Assembly: GCA_030544235.1 (NCBI GenBank)
Contig: CM060484.1
Coordinates: 11,657,531-11,721,530 of the forward strand
DNA length: 64,000 nt
Direction: 5' to 3'
Source: Lepturacanthus savala
Lineage: Eukaryota; Chordata; Actinopteri; Scombriformes; Trichiuridae
The stretch's first letter is position 1, and the number at the start of each line of letters is the position of its first letter. This document shows positions 1-10,898 of the stretch, piece by piece. The position numbers were made by a program, and so were the translations under genes. The notes under the pieces were generated by a model. The model did not search any database, had not been told where the DNA came from, and was given only the letters and a program-made list of their open reading frames with translations.

Positions 1-539
1 AATGCTGTGGTTAAGGTAGAAAAAACTGAGTTTATTGGAAGGTCATTTTTTGGGTTAGAATAATCCAATTTTTTTTTTACTTCATGCAGTAGTAGTGTAG
101 ATTGTTGTATCTAACCACCACCCAACACAACGCCTCATCATTTGTCACCTTATCATCAGTCTCATTGCGTCTATTTCAGACGTGAGAAATGATCGGGTCC
201 ATTTGATGCCCTGTAAATGGGACCGGGCTGAAAGGTCTTGTTTAGCTAAATACTCACTTGTCAATCTCCGCCTTAAGCTGCAAAACAACAGCTATCAGTT
301 TGGCAGCGCATCTGAGCAGAGAAAGACATTGTTATTCGTTGACAAGTTAGTGGCAAAAGAATTAAAAAGAACTGTCAAGATTTTGATTATTAGAAATAAA
401 AATACCAATTTAAAAAGTCAAACCCAATTCACTGGATTCAACACTGGGCTCACATTTTAAAACATACCTACAGAGCCATAAAAGGTATTATAAGGCTATT
501 TTTACAAGGAGAAGAAAAAAAAATTATTATTATGCATTT
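1..539. other. Left edge, probable crat-like intron 3
   Basis: No exon recognised on either strand. A 92-codon plus-strand frame (182-460) has no family resemblance and AT-rich, non-coding-like composition. Confidence 0.4.
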
Positions 540-550
540 GTTTTTATTAG

Positions 551-922
551 GGGGCGACACGGTGGCGCAGGGGTTAGCGCTGTTGCCTCACAGCAAGAAG
601 GTCGCAGGTTCAAGCCCTCCTTGGTCCGCGGTCTGGGACCTTTCTGTGTGGAGTTTGCATGTTCTCCCCGTGTCTGCGTGGGTTTTCACCGGGTACTCCG
701 GCTTCCTCCCACAGTCCAAAAACATGCTCAGGTTAATTGGCAACTCTAAATTGCCCATAGGTGTGAGTGTGTGAGTGAATGGTGTGTGTGCCCCACGATT
801 GGCTGGCGACCATCTGGGGTGTATCCCTGCCTCTCGCCGTAACACGCTGGGATAGGCTCCAGCAGACCCCTGCGACCCTAATGAGGAATAAGCAGGTATA
901 GAAGATGACTGACTGACTGACT
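551..922 (+). mobile_element. tRNA-derived SINE, full length (copy S1)
   Basis: About 370 bp with a tRNA-like head holding an A box (TGGCGCAGGGGTTAGC) and B box (AGGTTCAAGCC) for RNA polymerase III, a unique body, and a tail ending in ACCCTAATGAGGAATAAGCA followed by a (GACT)n run. It is flanked by the 11-bp direct repeat GTTTTTATTAG at 540-550 and 923-933, the target-site duplication of retrotransposition. The open frames inside it (for example the VCVGFH...EVNWRL-type peptides) recur in every copy and are not genes. Confidence 0.85.
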
Positions 923-1171
923 GTTTTTATTAGTGTATAATTCAATATAAATAAGAATTGTATTTTTATGACCTTAGATTGAGTCATTATTATCTACATG
1001 GGGACATAAAAGTCCGTCTTGTTGCATCAGACAAACCAAACAATAGCTCTAGAAACAACCATTGGTGTTTTTCCACGTTTTTCCGTGGCCACTGTAGGTT
1101 CTCCTACACGTTTGGATCCTCAGTCGGTTACAATCTGAAACCTCACCACTAGATGCTGCCAGAAAACCACA

Positions 1172-1431
1172 CAGTCAGTCAGTCATTTTCTATACCTGCT
1201 TATTCCTCATTAGGGTCGCAGGGGTCTGCTGGAGCCTATCCCAGCGCGTTACGGCGAGAGGCAGGGATACACCCCAGATGGTCGCCAGCCAATCGTGGGG
1301 CACACACACCATTCACTCACACACTCACACCTACGGGCAATTTAGAGTCTCCAATTAACCTCAGCATGTTTTTGGACTGTGGGAAGAAGCCGGAGTACCC
1401 GGTGAAAACCCACGCAGACACGGGGAGACGC
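1172..1431 (-). mobile_element. SINE, same family, truncated at its head (copy S2)
   Basis: Starts with the reverse complement of the (GACT)n tail (AGTCAGTCAGTCATTTTCTA) and runs to the ACGGGGAGA part of the body. The tRNA-like head is missing, as expected of incomplete reverse transcription. It sits in what would be crat-like intron 3. Confidence 0.8.
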
Positions 1432-1737
1432 GTGTCACCCTGTAATTTGTTTGTTTTCTCAAAAATGTCATTAATATTATGCTGTGTGTAAAATAGCTGT
1501 GGTTTTCAATGAAGGAATATCCACCACGTAGGCTATGAGTAACGTTCACTGATGCGTCAGGACAGCAAAACCGCAACATCGAACCTTTAACACTCCATTG
1601 AATTTAGTTGCATTAAAACCATCACTGAGGCACGATAAGATGTTTCCTATCAACTTTATCCATTGTCATAATGAAGAGACAAATAGGAACCAAATAGCAA
1701 CAAGTAGTGAAGTCTACCCCTCTGCTTGTTAACTGTC

Positions 1738-1741
<4 letters not shown>

Positions 1742-1774
<33 letters not shown>
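1742..1774. repeat. (GT)n microsatellite beside crat-like exon 3 donor
   Basis: About 16 GT units. On the minus (gene) strand this is a CA repeat starting about a dozen bases downstream of the putative exon 3 donor at 1787. Confidence 0.9.
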
Positions 1775-1776
<2 letters not shown>

Positions 1777-1786
1777 TCGTGTGCAC

Positions 1787-4640
1787 CTCATTTGTTCGTG
1801 CTTATCCCTGATGTCCATTGGGGGGAAAAGGATCCCGACATTGGTGTAAAACACCAGAGGCATCCTTGCTTTGAGATATGTTTCCTGCACGTAGATGTCT
1901 GTTAACTGCAAACAAATACAATCATATATGACAGTCACATATTGATATTGAAAATTGAGCCAGAGGGAAATTGCTGCAAAGTTCAACACAGGAGGGATCT
2001 CTGGACTTATGGTCTCTCATGAGATACCAGCCAGGAACATGGGGAAAGGGGCTAGATGTCCAAGACTGTTCCAAACTATTCCTTTCAAGGAGCAATCCTG
2101 AAAAGTGCTTTTGTGAACATGTTAAGGTAGAAGCTGACAACATATATATATTTATAAAACTGGACTTTGAATGATCCATTCTAACACATGAATCCGCTTT
2201 AAATCTAACACATGATCTAAACCAGAGATCACCAACCCTGCTCCTCCGGCTATTGTCCTGCATGTTTTAGGAATCTCCCCACTTGAATGCACCTGACGCC
2301 ATGTCTTGATGTTAGGTTTGCAGTTGTACAAGAAGTTTTCCATTTACAAATGATGAAGTGATCAGTGCTCCGTCCTAATTTTTTTTTATATAAGATAACC
2401 CTCCTTTAAACCTCTCCATGACTTCATCCCTCACCCGTCTGGTGTGCTGCTTTGTCTTTATGATGCTGTTTCTATACTAATGTTATGTAATGTAATGATT
2501 TTAATTAGGGGTAACAGAATAAATATGCACATTCCCAATAAACCACATTCAAGTTTGGGGTTGTAACGTGACAAAAATACTTAAACGAAGACTTTTACAA
2601 GGCACTGCATGTGTAAGAGACAAGGGGTTGTCACTACAGCGTGAGCCACTATAATCCTGGGGACAAGGGATCCAAAATTATTAGGCAGCCGGAATCATTT
2701 GGTGAGTGAATCTGTGGGTGTGTCACTAGAAACCGATTGGCTATTGTTAGTAATGGGCCCTCATTAGGTCTATTGACAGTGCATCTTCTGTCGGTGGTAA
2801 AGTATCAACCTTAGCTTTGAAGTTATGAAAAGAGTCCTGCAAACCTCATATATAGAGTTTCTGGTTAACTGGTTAACTTAAGGTTAACTTACATACTAAC
2901 TGTTCTGCTAATTATTTGAGAAGTTCATCCTCACCAAAGTCGTGGAGGAGAGGGTACTGTTAGAACGATTTCCATGCATTCCCTTTTCTGATTCTGGTAA
3001 ACTGGGCCATAGTATCACATCCAGTGATGGCATGAAATGCCAGCAGATCATTGAGTGTCTCATTTGGTACTTGATCCTAACGATAGTTAAGAAGATACTT
3101 TAACGGGGGATATATTGAGAGATAATATTACAATTTAGCTCAAAATTACCCAAGAAAAATTGAACCAATTCGGCAGCATTGTGTAAAAAGGGTCTGGGAC
3201 CTTTCTGTGTGGAGTTTGCATGTTCTCCCCGTGTCTGCGTGGGTTTTCACCAGGTACTCCGGCTTCCTCCCACAGTCCAAAAACATGCTGAGGTTAATTG
3301 GCGACTCTAAATTGCCCGTAGGTGTGAGTGGGTGAGTGAATGGTGTGTGTGCCCCACGACTGTGTGCCCCCATCTGGGGTGTATCCCTGCCTCTCGCCGT
3401 AATGCGCTGGGATTGGCTCCAGCAGACCATGTGACCCTAATGAGGAATAAGCAGGTACCAGGAGGTCTCGAACCTGCGACCTTCTTGCTGTGAGGCAACA
3501 GCGCTAACCCCTGCCCACAGTGTCGCCCCATCGTCATACATTACATATTTATTTTACCCGAGGTTGAATGTTACATTCTATGTTTTTTTAAAACAAACAA
3601 CTTCCCGCTCCTATGCCTGTGGGATTTTTCCAAGCTATTGACAGGTTTAAGATCAACATTGATCTTAGATCTTAGCCAAAGGTGAAACACGTAGACTTTC
3701 AGTCTTGGTTCAGTGGTGTCACTTAACCTTTTGATTTCTAGATAATCTGTCACTACAACCACAGCCCATATTAAACTTGTCCCAAAGTGTTCACAGCCGC
3801 TGCTGTAGTATTATCCACCTCCTTACCCAGTTCTCGGTATCACATGCTCTCCTCTCCAGGCTTCTCTGCAGGCTCTCCCCAACCCCGCCTGGTTTATGAA
3901 ACTCTTCCACCAGCTCTTTGGTGCGATTCAGCTCATCCGGCTCCACGAAGGGCTCCAGGTGGGACAGATACTGCTCACAGGTCTGCTTCAGAGGGGGGAC
4001 AGGCAGACAGGGCAGTCCATCCTTCCGGGTCAGGGGTCTGCCGGGGACCAGAGCTGCTGATACAGGCTTCACCAGGTCACAGGATTTCACCAAACCACAG
4101 GGTCTCATCATCCCCACCTTCACCTGAGAGATACCAGGATGGGCTCAAATACATGTTTGTACGGTCGTAAATAGTTATTCTGAAATAATGACAGTTGTTA
4201 CAGCTTCACCAGTAAAGGCTGTCCCTTAATTCCCCAAGTTTTAATGATCATAAAAAGGTATTACAGTAAATAACAGTAAAGAACAAATAAGTTCATTAGT
4301 ATAACACACTAGATAAAAGAAGAGTGAAGGTGGTGAAGAAGTTATACAAGAATTTATATTAAAAGGAAACAAGATATACAGTGCATTTAAAACCCTGAGG
4401 TGAGAAACAGCAACATTATGCAAGGATAATAAAATATTTGACCCCAAATGATGTTATCTAGCTCATAAATGATGTTATCTAGCTCATAAATGATGTTATC
4501 TAGCTAGTAAATGATGATATCTAGTTAGTAAATAATATCTATCTAGTAAATGATGTTATCTAGCTCATATAATTTCAGTATGGACATTGTAAAGAGGAAT
4601 AATTGTTACTTACCAGAGTTTTACTGCAAATTCTCCACAT
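1787..4640 (-). CDS. crat: Carnitine O-acetyltransferase-like gene, first three coding exons (partial, runs off left edge)
   Basis: Three minus-strand exons join in frame: exon 1 4640-4614 (ATG, 9 codons, GTAAGT donor), exon 2 4123-3827 (99 codons, CTCTCAG acceptor, GTAAGG donor) and exon 3 1905-1787 (39 codons plus 2 nt, TTTGCAG acceptor). The product starts MWRICSKTLVKVGMM, a basic Arg/Asp-poor leader like the mitochondrial presequence of CRAT. It then carries LPCLPVPPLKQT (residues 46-57), close to the choline/carnitine acyltransferase signature 1, and ends exon 2 with ERRACDTENW. The family swaps acetyl groups between CoA and carnitine in mitochondria and peroxisomes. The catalytic His and the rest of the enzyme would lie left of position 1; no later exon is recognisable in 1-1786. 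Exon 3 is diverged: the usual EWW after TENW-L-S is D-I-Y here, yet YLKARMPLVFY aligns well. Exons 1-2 recur at 8537-9305. A diverged paralogue or a decaying gene remains possible. Confidence 0.72.
2224..2300. mobile_element. Short DNA-transposon remnant
   Basis: The stretch GAGATCACCAACCCTGCTCC followed by TGTCCTGCATGTTTTAG resembles the terminal part of a widespread teleost hAT-like repeat. Only a fragment is present, in crat-like intron 2. Confidence 0.45.
2301..3188. other. Crat-like intron 2, unannotated stretch
   Basis: AT-rich, no reading frame with splice signals and no repeat recognised. Confidence 0.4.
3189..3531. mobile_element. Rearranged SINE: sense body followed by inverted head (copy S3)
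   Basis: Positions 3193-3456 are the SINE body and 3' end in plus orientation. They are directly followed at 3458-3528 by the tRNA-like head in minus orientation (reverse complement of the A/B-box region and GGGGCGACA start). The body therefore lacks its own head and a separate head points back at it. See findings. Confidence 0.78.
4443..4570. repeat. Short tandem repeat, about 21-bp unit
   Basis: Five to six copies of a unit like ATGATGTTATCTAGCTCATAA. A shorter array of the same unit lies at about 9157-9232 in the duplicated segment, so repeat number changed after the duplication. Confidence 0.85.
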
Positions 4641-6147
4641 TTTGCTTTCAGAGAATCTCCCACAGACTGAGGCTGGACAGAATTTCCCTTTTAAAATGAG
4701 TTTTAGTGCTACAGATGTCGTCTGGAGAAGGTCTGGTGTCAAGGAGGAGTTGATTCTTCTTCTGACACTCAGGCGATCTGGGATGAACTATATTAGGGAA
4801 AAAAAACTGGTAAGGTCTGTTTGATCGACTGAAACTGAAAGTGTTTTTCCCCAAACCTGTTTTTCCAAATTTCCATCTATCTCTTTCACGAATAACCAAT
4901 TGTTGTGACCAAACTGTCCAAGAATGCAAAACTTGTTGGAAAAAAACAAAAAAAACTAGGAGGTCAAGCCTTATCTAGACTAAATACATACCCACCCAGC
5001 GACAATCCTGTTTAATCGTTGGTATTTAATTCCTCTAAGTAATGTCGTCACTAATTAAGGTTACAGATACCACAGGAAAGCAACCCTTTTCACTTATGTA
5101 TCCAAATGTTTAATAAATAGCATTTCTTAGAACATGTTTTTCTGAATGTGTTAGATAGAATCCCAGATAACTGTGTCACCTAACATCAGCTTGATTTTCA
5201 GGTTGCCTTACATGGAAGAGTTTGAAGGGTTGAAGTAGCAAAGACTTGTGAAACAGCTTAAGGTATGTTTAATGTGACCATTTATTCAAATATGCATGTA
5301 TGCATATTTACTCTTAATTAAAAGTGTAATAACATTTTTAATGTATAAACTGTGTGACTTAGTAAATGGAAGGATTGTGATGCATTTTAGTGAATTTCCT
5401 ACAGTTTACCCAAGACAAACAAAAGGTTTATTCTCAATATTCTGGCTTTTTTGAGTTGTATCTCCCAAGATATGTTTCCCTATTAAGGTATCAACATAGC
5501 CCAGATGATGAACACATTAATGTTCAATTGGATTTAGATAAACTACACATTGTTGTATTTGTGTCATTTACATTACAAATAGCACTTTCAAAGGTGCTGT
5601 TATTTATTTTTACCAATCTCATAACAAAACAATTCCATAAGAGAGACAAAAACGACAAGACTTTGACACTTCTGGATTAAAGCCTTTGATTTAAGCCTTT
5701 TTTAACTTATATTTTTTTTTACAACAAATAGTCTTTTGGCACTGTTAGAGACCGTGCCGACATGCATGTTATGCAATAGCGCGTGTCCGCTGAAAAGTGT
5801 GTGTGATTGTGTGTCCTAACCTGTACAGCAGAGGATTTCAGTCCTCTAATGTGTGAATATGCATCGCGATCTTGGGTTAGCTCTGGAACACTGGAATATT
5901 CCAGAAATCAGGAATCATAATTTAGGATTTATGCTGAATTTTAAGCCTCAATAAAATATAAACCAGAGGGCTAGGAAAGCTGAAATGGATCCTGTCACTT
6001 AATCCTCCACATACACAGTGAATCAATCTATTTCTGCTACTCTAATTAATGTCATACTTTACTGATTCCATCGTTTCCACATATCATCTATTTGAAGTTT
6101 GAAGCATTATTTATATTATTATTATTATTAGTACTAGTAGTGGTAGT

Positions 6148-6272
6148 ACACAGTAAAATCACCAGTGTTAAAATAACACTTAAAGAGATAATTATGGAAC
6201 TAGTTAACACTAGTAGTGTCAAAATTAACTCTTTGTGTTATATTAAAACTTAAACTGCTGATCCTATTGTGT
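6148..6272. mobile_element. Small palindromic MITE (left copy)
   Basis: A 125-bp element with imperfect terminal inverted repeats, ACACAGTAAAATCACCAGTG at one end and the complement of ACACAATAGGATCAGCAG at the other, and a central ACTAGTTAACACTAGT palindrome. It is embedded in (GTA)n microsatellite and has no coding capacity. Confidence 0.6.
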
Positions 6273-6944
6273 AGTAGTAGTAGTAGTAGTAGCAGCAGGG
6301 CTGCTGCTAAGGTTTTGGAGGCCCTAAGGTCAGCTTGTAGGGAGCTAGTCCCAGCCAGGCAAAAAACAGCGCATGTGTTTGGATCTCATCAGTATCGAAG
6401 AGCAAATGCTTTTATTGCAAATGTTGAAGCACAGGAAAAACAGACAAACGACCCCTTAAATAACACATATTCATAGCTGTACATGTATGTACCAGACTTT
6501 TCCAGACCATTTCTGCATGTCATTCCCCTTCTAGTTCCCCATTTCCAGTCTATGTACTGTCCTATATATAGAAATTTATGAGCCAAAAATATCCCTAAAA
6601 ACTAATCAATAAAAAAAAATCCTTCTTCCCCACTCAAGTTTTCCTAAACACTGCTGCCAGAATTTTAACTCGGATGACATGATTACATTACACCAGTCCT
6701 GGTTTCCCTATGCTGGCTACCTTTTGTCATCAAAATTGTTAAACCAATTTGTGTTTTTATGATGTTGTAAGCCTTGATATCAACCACATTTCACCCGGAA
6801 ATCAACGTTGAAATCCAGTTTTTCTTTTTTCTTACTGGAGAATGACAATGAAAAATGAATTTGCTGTTACAACTAACCAGCAAAGACTTTTTATATTTGA
6901 TGTGGAAATGCAAATTAAACAAACAATTTGTAATTCAGAGCCAA

Positions 6945-7604
6945 CAAACTGAGCATCAGTATGGGGAAGAAAGGTGATTTGAGTGACTTTGAACGTGGCA
7001 TGGTTGTTGGTGCCAGAAGGGCTGGTCTGAGTATTTCAGAAACTGCTGATCTACTGGGATTTTCACGCACAACCATCTACATAGAATGGTCCGAAAAAGA
7101 AAAAATATCCAGTGAGTGGCAGTTCTGTGGGCAGAAATGCCTTGTTGATGCCAGAGGTCAGAGGAGAATGGCCAGACTGGTTCGAGCTGATAGAAAGGCA
7201 ACAGTGACTCCAATAACCACCCGTTACAACCAAGGTAGGCAGAAGAGCATCTCTGAATGCACAGTACGTCGAACTTTGAGGCAGATGGGCTACAGCAGCA
7301 GAAGACCACGCCGGGTGCCACTCCTTTCAGCTAAGAACAGGAAACTGAGGCTACAATTTGCACAAGGTCATCGAAATTGGACAATAGAAGATTGGAAAAA
7401 CATTGCCTGGTCTGATGAGTCTCGATTTCTGCTGCGACATTCGGATGGTAGGGTCAGAATCAAGTCAATATGGACCAAACTCTCTGAGGAATGCTTCCAG
7501 CACCTTGTTGAATCTATGCCATGAAGAATTGAGGCAGTTCTGAGGGCAAAAGGGGTCCAACCCGTTACTAGCATGGTGTACCTAATAAAGTGGCCGGTGA
7601 GTGT
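6945..7604 (+). mobile_element. Internally deleted Tc1-like transposon
   Basis: The 187-codon frame 6961-7524 encodes the N-terminal half of a Tc1/mariner-family transposase: GKKGDLSDFERGMVVG, a helix-turn-helix (SISETADLLGFSRTTI), then the first catalytic Asp in AWSDESRF. It jumps from DGRVRI straight to the C-terminal SIWTKLSEECFQHL, so the second Asp and the Glu/Asp of the DDE/D triad are gone. About four codons after SRTTI are also missing. The right end keeps the terminal repeat GTACCTAATAAAGTGGCCGG (to about 7604). The left end is cut near 6945 with no matching inverted repeat. It cannot encode active transposase. Confidence 0.88.
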
Positions 7605-7631
7605 ACATCTTAGCCAAAGGTGTACGTGTTA

Positions 7632-8401
7632 AGGCAAGGCAAGGCAAGGCAAGTTTATTTGTATAGCACATTTCAACAACAAGGTAATTCAAAGTGCTTT
7701 ACATAAAACCTTAAAAGCATCAAGATACAATTTAAGACAGTTGATTAAAACAATTTAAAACAGTTGATTAAAATAAAAAAATAGATATAATATAAAATAA
7801 AAATAAGAAATAAAAATTAAGAATTAAAATTTATAACTTTGAAATTAAAACAAAGAACAAGTTACAGTGCAGTGCAGAGTAATTAAGAATGATATTAGCA
7901 GTAGGCAGCATTGAACAGAAAAGTCTTCAGCTGTGATTTAAAAGCAGTGAGAGTTGCAGCAGACCTGCAGGTCTCTGGGAGTTTGTTCCAGATCTGTGGG
8001 GCATAGAAACTGAACGCTGCTTCTCCATGTTTAGTTCTGACTCTAGGAACAGAGAGCAGACCTGATCCAGATGATCTAAGAGGTCTGGATGGTTCATAAG
8101 GGGTCAGCAGATCTGCAATATACCTAGGCCCTAGACCATTCAGGGCTTTATAAACCAGTAAGAGTATTTTAAAGTGAATTCTTTGGCAGACAGGAAGCCA
8201 GTGCAAGGACCTTAGAACTGGACTGATGTGGTCTACTTTTTTAGTCCTAGTCAGGACTCGAGCGGCAGCATTTTGAATCAGCTGCAGCTGTCTGATTGAC
8301 TTTTTAGAGAAGCCTGTAAAGACCCCGTTGCAGTAGTCTAGTCTACTGAAAATAAAAGCATGGACAAGCTTTTCCAAATCTTGCTGAGACATAAGGCCTT
8401 T
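7632..8401 (-). mobile_element. 5'-truncated LINE (CR1/L2-like), RT C-terminal segment and 3' tail
   Basis: The minus-strand frame 8392-7895 (165 codons, ending TAA) encodes the end of a LINE reverse-transcriptase ORF: SRLDYCNGVFTG, LQLIQNAAARVLT, SLHWLPVCQRIHFKILLLVY, then RTKHGEAAFSFYAPQIWNKL. Downstream comes an untranslated tail (complement of TTTATTTGTATAGCAC) and a (CTTGC)n terminal repeat at 7632-7650. TTAAG flanks both ends and may be the target site. It interrupts copy B of the crat-like duplication. Family assignment rests on remembered fish L2/CR1 sequences. Confidence 0.82.
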
Positions 8402-8536
8402 AAGACTTTCAGTCTTGGTTCAGTGGTGTCACTTAACCTTTTGATTTCTAGATAATCTGTCACTACAACCACAGCCCATATTAAACTTGTCCCAAAGTGT
8501 TCACAGCCGCTGCTGTAGTATTATCCACCTCCTTAC

Positions 8537-9305
8537 CCAGTTCTCGGTATCACATGCTCTCCTCTCCAGGCTTCTCTGCAGGCTCTCCTCAACCCCGCCT
8601 GGTTTCTGAAACTCTTCCACCAGCTCTTTGGTGCGATTCAGCTCATCCGGCTCCACGAAGGGCTCCAGGTGGGACAGATACTGCTCACAGGTCTGCCTCA
8701 GAGGGGGGACAGGCAGACAGGGCAGTCCATCCTTCCGGGTCAGGGGTCTGCCGGGGACCAGAGCTGCTGATACAGGCTTCACCAGGTCACAGGATTTCAC
8801 CAAACCCCCGGGTCTCATCATCCCCACCTTCACCTGAGAGATACCAGGATGGGCTCAAATACATGTTTGTACGGTCGTAAATAGTTATTCTGAAATAATG
8901 ACAGTTGTTACAGCTTCACCAGTAAAGGCTGTCCCTTAATTCCCCAAGTTTTAATGACCATAAAAAGGTATTACAGTAAATAACAGTAAAGAACAAATAC
9001 ATTAATTCGTATAACATACTAGATAGAACAAGAGTTAAGGTGGTGAAGAACTTATACAAGAATTTATATTAAAAGGAAAAAAGACATAGTGTTTTTAAAA
9101 CCCTGAGGTGAGAAACAGCAACATTATGCAAAGATAATAAAATATTTGATCCCAAATGATGTTATCTAGCTCATAAATGATGTTATCTAGCTAGTAAATA
9201 TCTATCTAGTAAATGATGTTATCTAGCTCATATAATTTCAGTATGGACATTGTAAAGAGGAATAATTATGTTACTTACCAAAGTTTTACTGCAAATTCTC
9301 CACAT
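8537..9305 (-). CDS. Tandemly duplicated crat-like exons 1 and 2
   Basis: A second copy of the first two crat-like coding exons: exon 1 9305-9279 (MWRICSKTL, GTAAGT donor) and exon 2 8833-8537 (99 codons, same CTCTCAG acceptor and GTAAGG donor). Both reading frames are intact. It differs from the copy at 3827-4640 by few residues (for example PGG for PCG near the N-terminus, LRQ for LKQ after the signature, GGVEES for GGVGES). No third exon follows it before the LINE at 7632-8401. It could therefore serve as an alternative upstream 5' end splicing to exon 3 at 1905, or be an inert partial duplication. The surrounding non-coding DNA is duplicated too, so recent segmental duplication is the simplest source. 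Confidence 0.65.
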
Positions 9306-10342
9306 TTTGCTCCCACAGACTGAGGCTGGACAGAATTTCCCTTTTAAAATGAGTTTTAGTGCTACAGATGTCGTCTGGAGAAGGTCTGGTGTCAAGGAGG
9401 AGTTGATTCTTCTTCTGACACTCAGGCGATCTTGATTTTCAGGTCGCCTTACATGGGAGAGTTTGAAGGGTTGAAGTAGCAAAGACTTGTGAAACAGCTT
9501 AAGGTATGTTTAATGTGACCGTTTATTCAAAGTATGCTTTGGTCATATTTACTCTTAATTAAAAGTGTAATAACATTTTTAATGTATAAACTGTGTGACT
9601 TAGTAAATGGAAGGATTGTGATGCATTTTAGTGAATTTCCTACAGTTTACCCAAGACAAACAAAAGGTTTATTCTCAATATTCTGGCTTTTTTGAGTTGT
9701 ATCTCCCAAGATATGTTTCCCTATTAAGGTATCAACATAGCCCAGATGATGAACACATTAATGTTCAATTGGATTTAGATAAACTACACATTGTTGTATT
9801 TGTGTCATTTACATTACAAATAGCACTTTCAAAGGTGCTGTGATTTATTTTTACCAATCTCATAACAAAACTATTTCATAAAAAAAGAGACAAAAGCGAC
9901 AAGACTTTGACACTTCTGGATTAAAGCCTTTGATTTAAGCCTTTTTTAAGATATATTTTTTTACAACAAATAGTCTTTTTAAATTCAAATGGCACCGTTA
10001 GAGACCGTGCCGACATGCATGTTATGCAATAAAGTGTGTCCGCTGTGATTGTCTGTCCTAACCTGTACAGCAGAGGATTTCAGTCCTCTAATATGTGAAT
10101 ATGCATGTGTGTCTATCGCGATCTTGGGTTAGCTCTGGAACACTGGAATATTCCAGAAATCCGGAATCATAATTTAGGATTTATGCTGAATTTTAAGCCT
10201 CAAAATATAAACCAGAGGGCTAGGAAAGCTGAAATGGATCCTGTCACTTAATCCTCCACATACACAGTGAATCAATCTATTTCTGCTACTCTAATTAATG
10301 TCATACTCAACTGTTTCCATCCTTTCTACATATCATCTATTG

Positions 10343-10475
10343 CATGCCTGTCCTTCCCCTGTTTTCTTTAGGGAGTTTTACCTTGTGATGTTGTTTTGCT
10401 GTCGTACAAGCTGTAAAACCTGTTGACGCAAATCTGTGATTTTGGGCTCTACGAATAAAAATTGACTTGAATCGA
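10343..10475 (+). mobile_element. LINE 3' tail fragment
   Basis: Ends GATTTTGGGCTCTACGAATA followed by AAAATTGACTTGAATCGACT, typical of fish L2-like LINE 3' ends. Present only in duplication copy B. Confidence 0.55.
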
Positions 10476-10479
10476 CTCA

Positions 10480-10622
10480 ACATTTTAGCTGACATCTTCA
10501 GCTTTGTAAACAGTGGTTGACATCATACACAACTCTATGCACCAATTAACAATTAAATGATTAATCGTTTCAATAGTAGATTGATTAATTAATCAAAACA
10601 GTCATTAGTTGCAGACCTGATT
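10480..10622. mobile_element. hAT-like MITE fragment
   Basis: Contains AATGATTAATCGTTTCAA and ends CAGTCATTAGTTGCAGACCTG, resembling the common 'gggctgcaactaatga' hAT-like terminal repeat. Only in duplication copy B. Confidence 0.5.
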
Positions 10623-10680
10623 GGCACTAGCTTCATTGCCTGTTTGAAGCATTATTATTATTAGTAGTAGTTGTAGTCGT

Positions 10681-10805
10681 ACACAGTAAAATCACCAGTG
10701 TTAAAATAACACTTAGAGATAATTATGGAACTAGTTAACACTAGTAGTGCTAAAATTAACTCTTTAAGTGTCATATTAACACTTAAACTGGTGATCCTAT
10801 TGTGT
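10681..10805. mobile_element. Small palindromic MITE (right copy)
   Basis: Counterpart of 6148-6272 in duplication copy B, with better matched arms (ATCACCAGTGTTA against GGATCACCAGTTTAAGTG). Also flanked by (GTA)n microsatellite. Confidence 0.6.
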
Positions 10806-10898
10806 TGTAGTAGTAGTAGTAATAATAGCAGTAGTGGTAGTAGTAGTAGTATTATGTTAGAAGTCATTATTGCTAATAGACAGAAAAATTCTAAAGTA

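Larger units (their letters stand above)
3693..6272. repeat. Tandem segmental duplication, left copy (A)
   Basis: This stretch is repeated at 8403-10805 with high identity over crat-like intron 2, exon 2, intron 1, exon 1 and roughly 1.6 kb of 5' flank. Shared marks include the 21-bp tandem repeat near 4443-4570, the GAATATTCCAGAAATC stretch near 5893, and a short palindromic element at 6148-6272. Copy A has about 420 bp near 4780-5195 that is missing in copy B. A 96-codon plus-strand ORF (5390-5680) is shortened in copy B and looks non-coding. Confidence 0.85.
8403..10805. repeat. Tandem segmental duplication, right copy (B)
   Basis: Direct repeat of 3693-6272. Homology probably began at about 7605, where the sixteen bases of 'cttagccaaaggtg' context also found near 3668 reappear, and was then split by the LINE at 7632-8401. 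Copy B carries an extra insert at about 10343-10640 made of a LINE 3' tail and hAT-like debris, so the duplication predates those insertions. Confidence 0.82.

Noticed and set aside
551..640. Functional tRNA gene suggested by A and B boxes
   Set aside because: The A/B boxes belong to the head of a repeated SINE with target-site duplications; no complete cloverleaf was identified.
532..987. Overlapping ORFs of 80-85 codons on both strands near 0.5-1.0 kb (and similar at 3.1-3.5, 13.4-14.5, 16.6-17.3 kb)
   Set aside because: They are translations of the SINE and its reverse complement, repeated in every copy; no gene.
3787..4170. 127-codon plus-strand ORF duplicated at 8497-8880
   Set aside because: Antisense shadow of crat-like exon 2; the minus strand has the family signature and splice sites.
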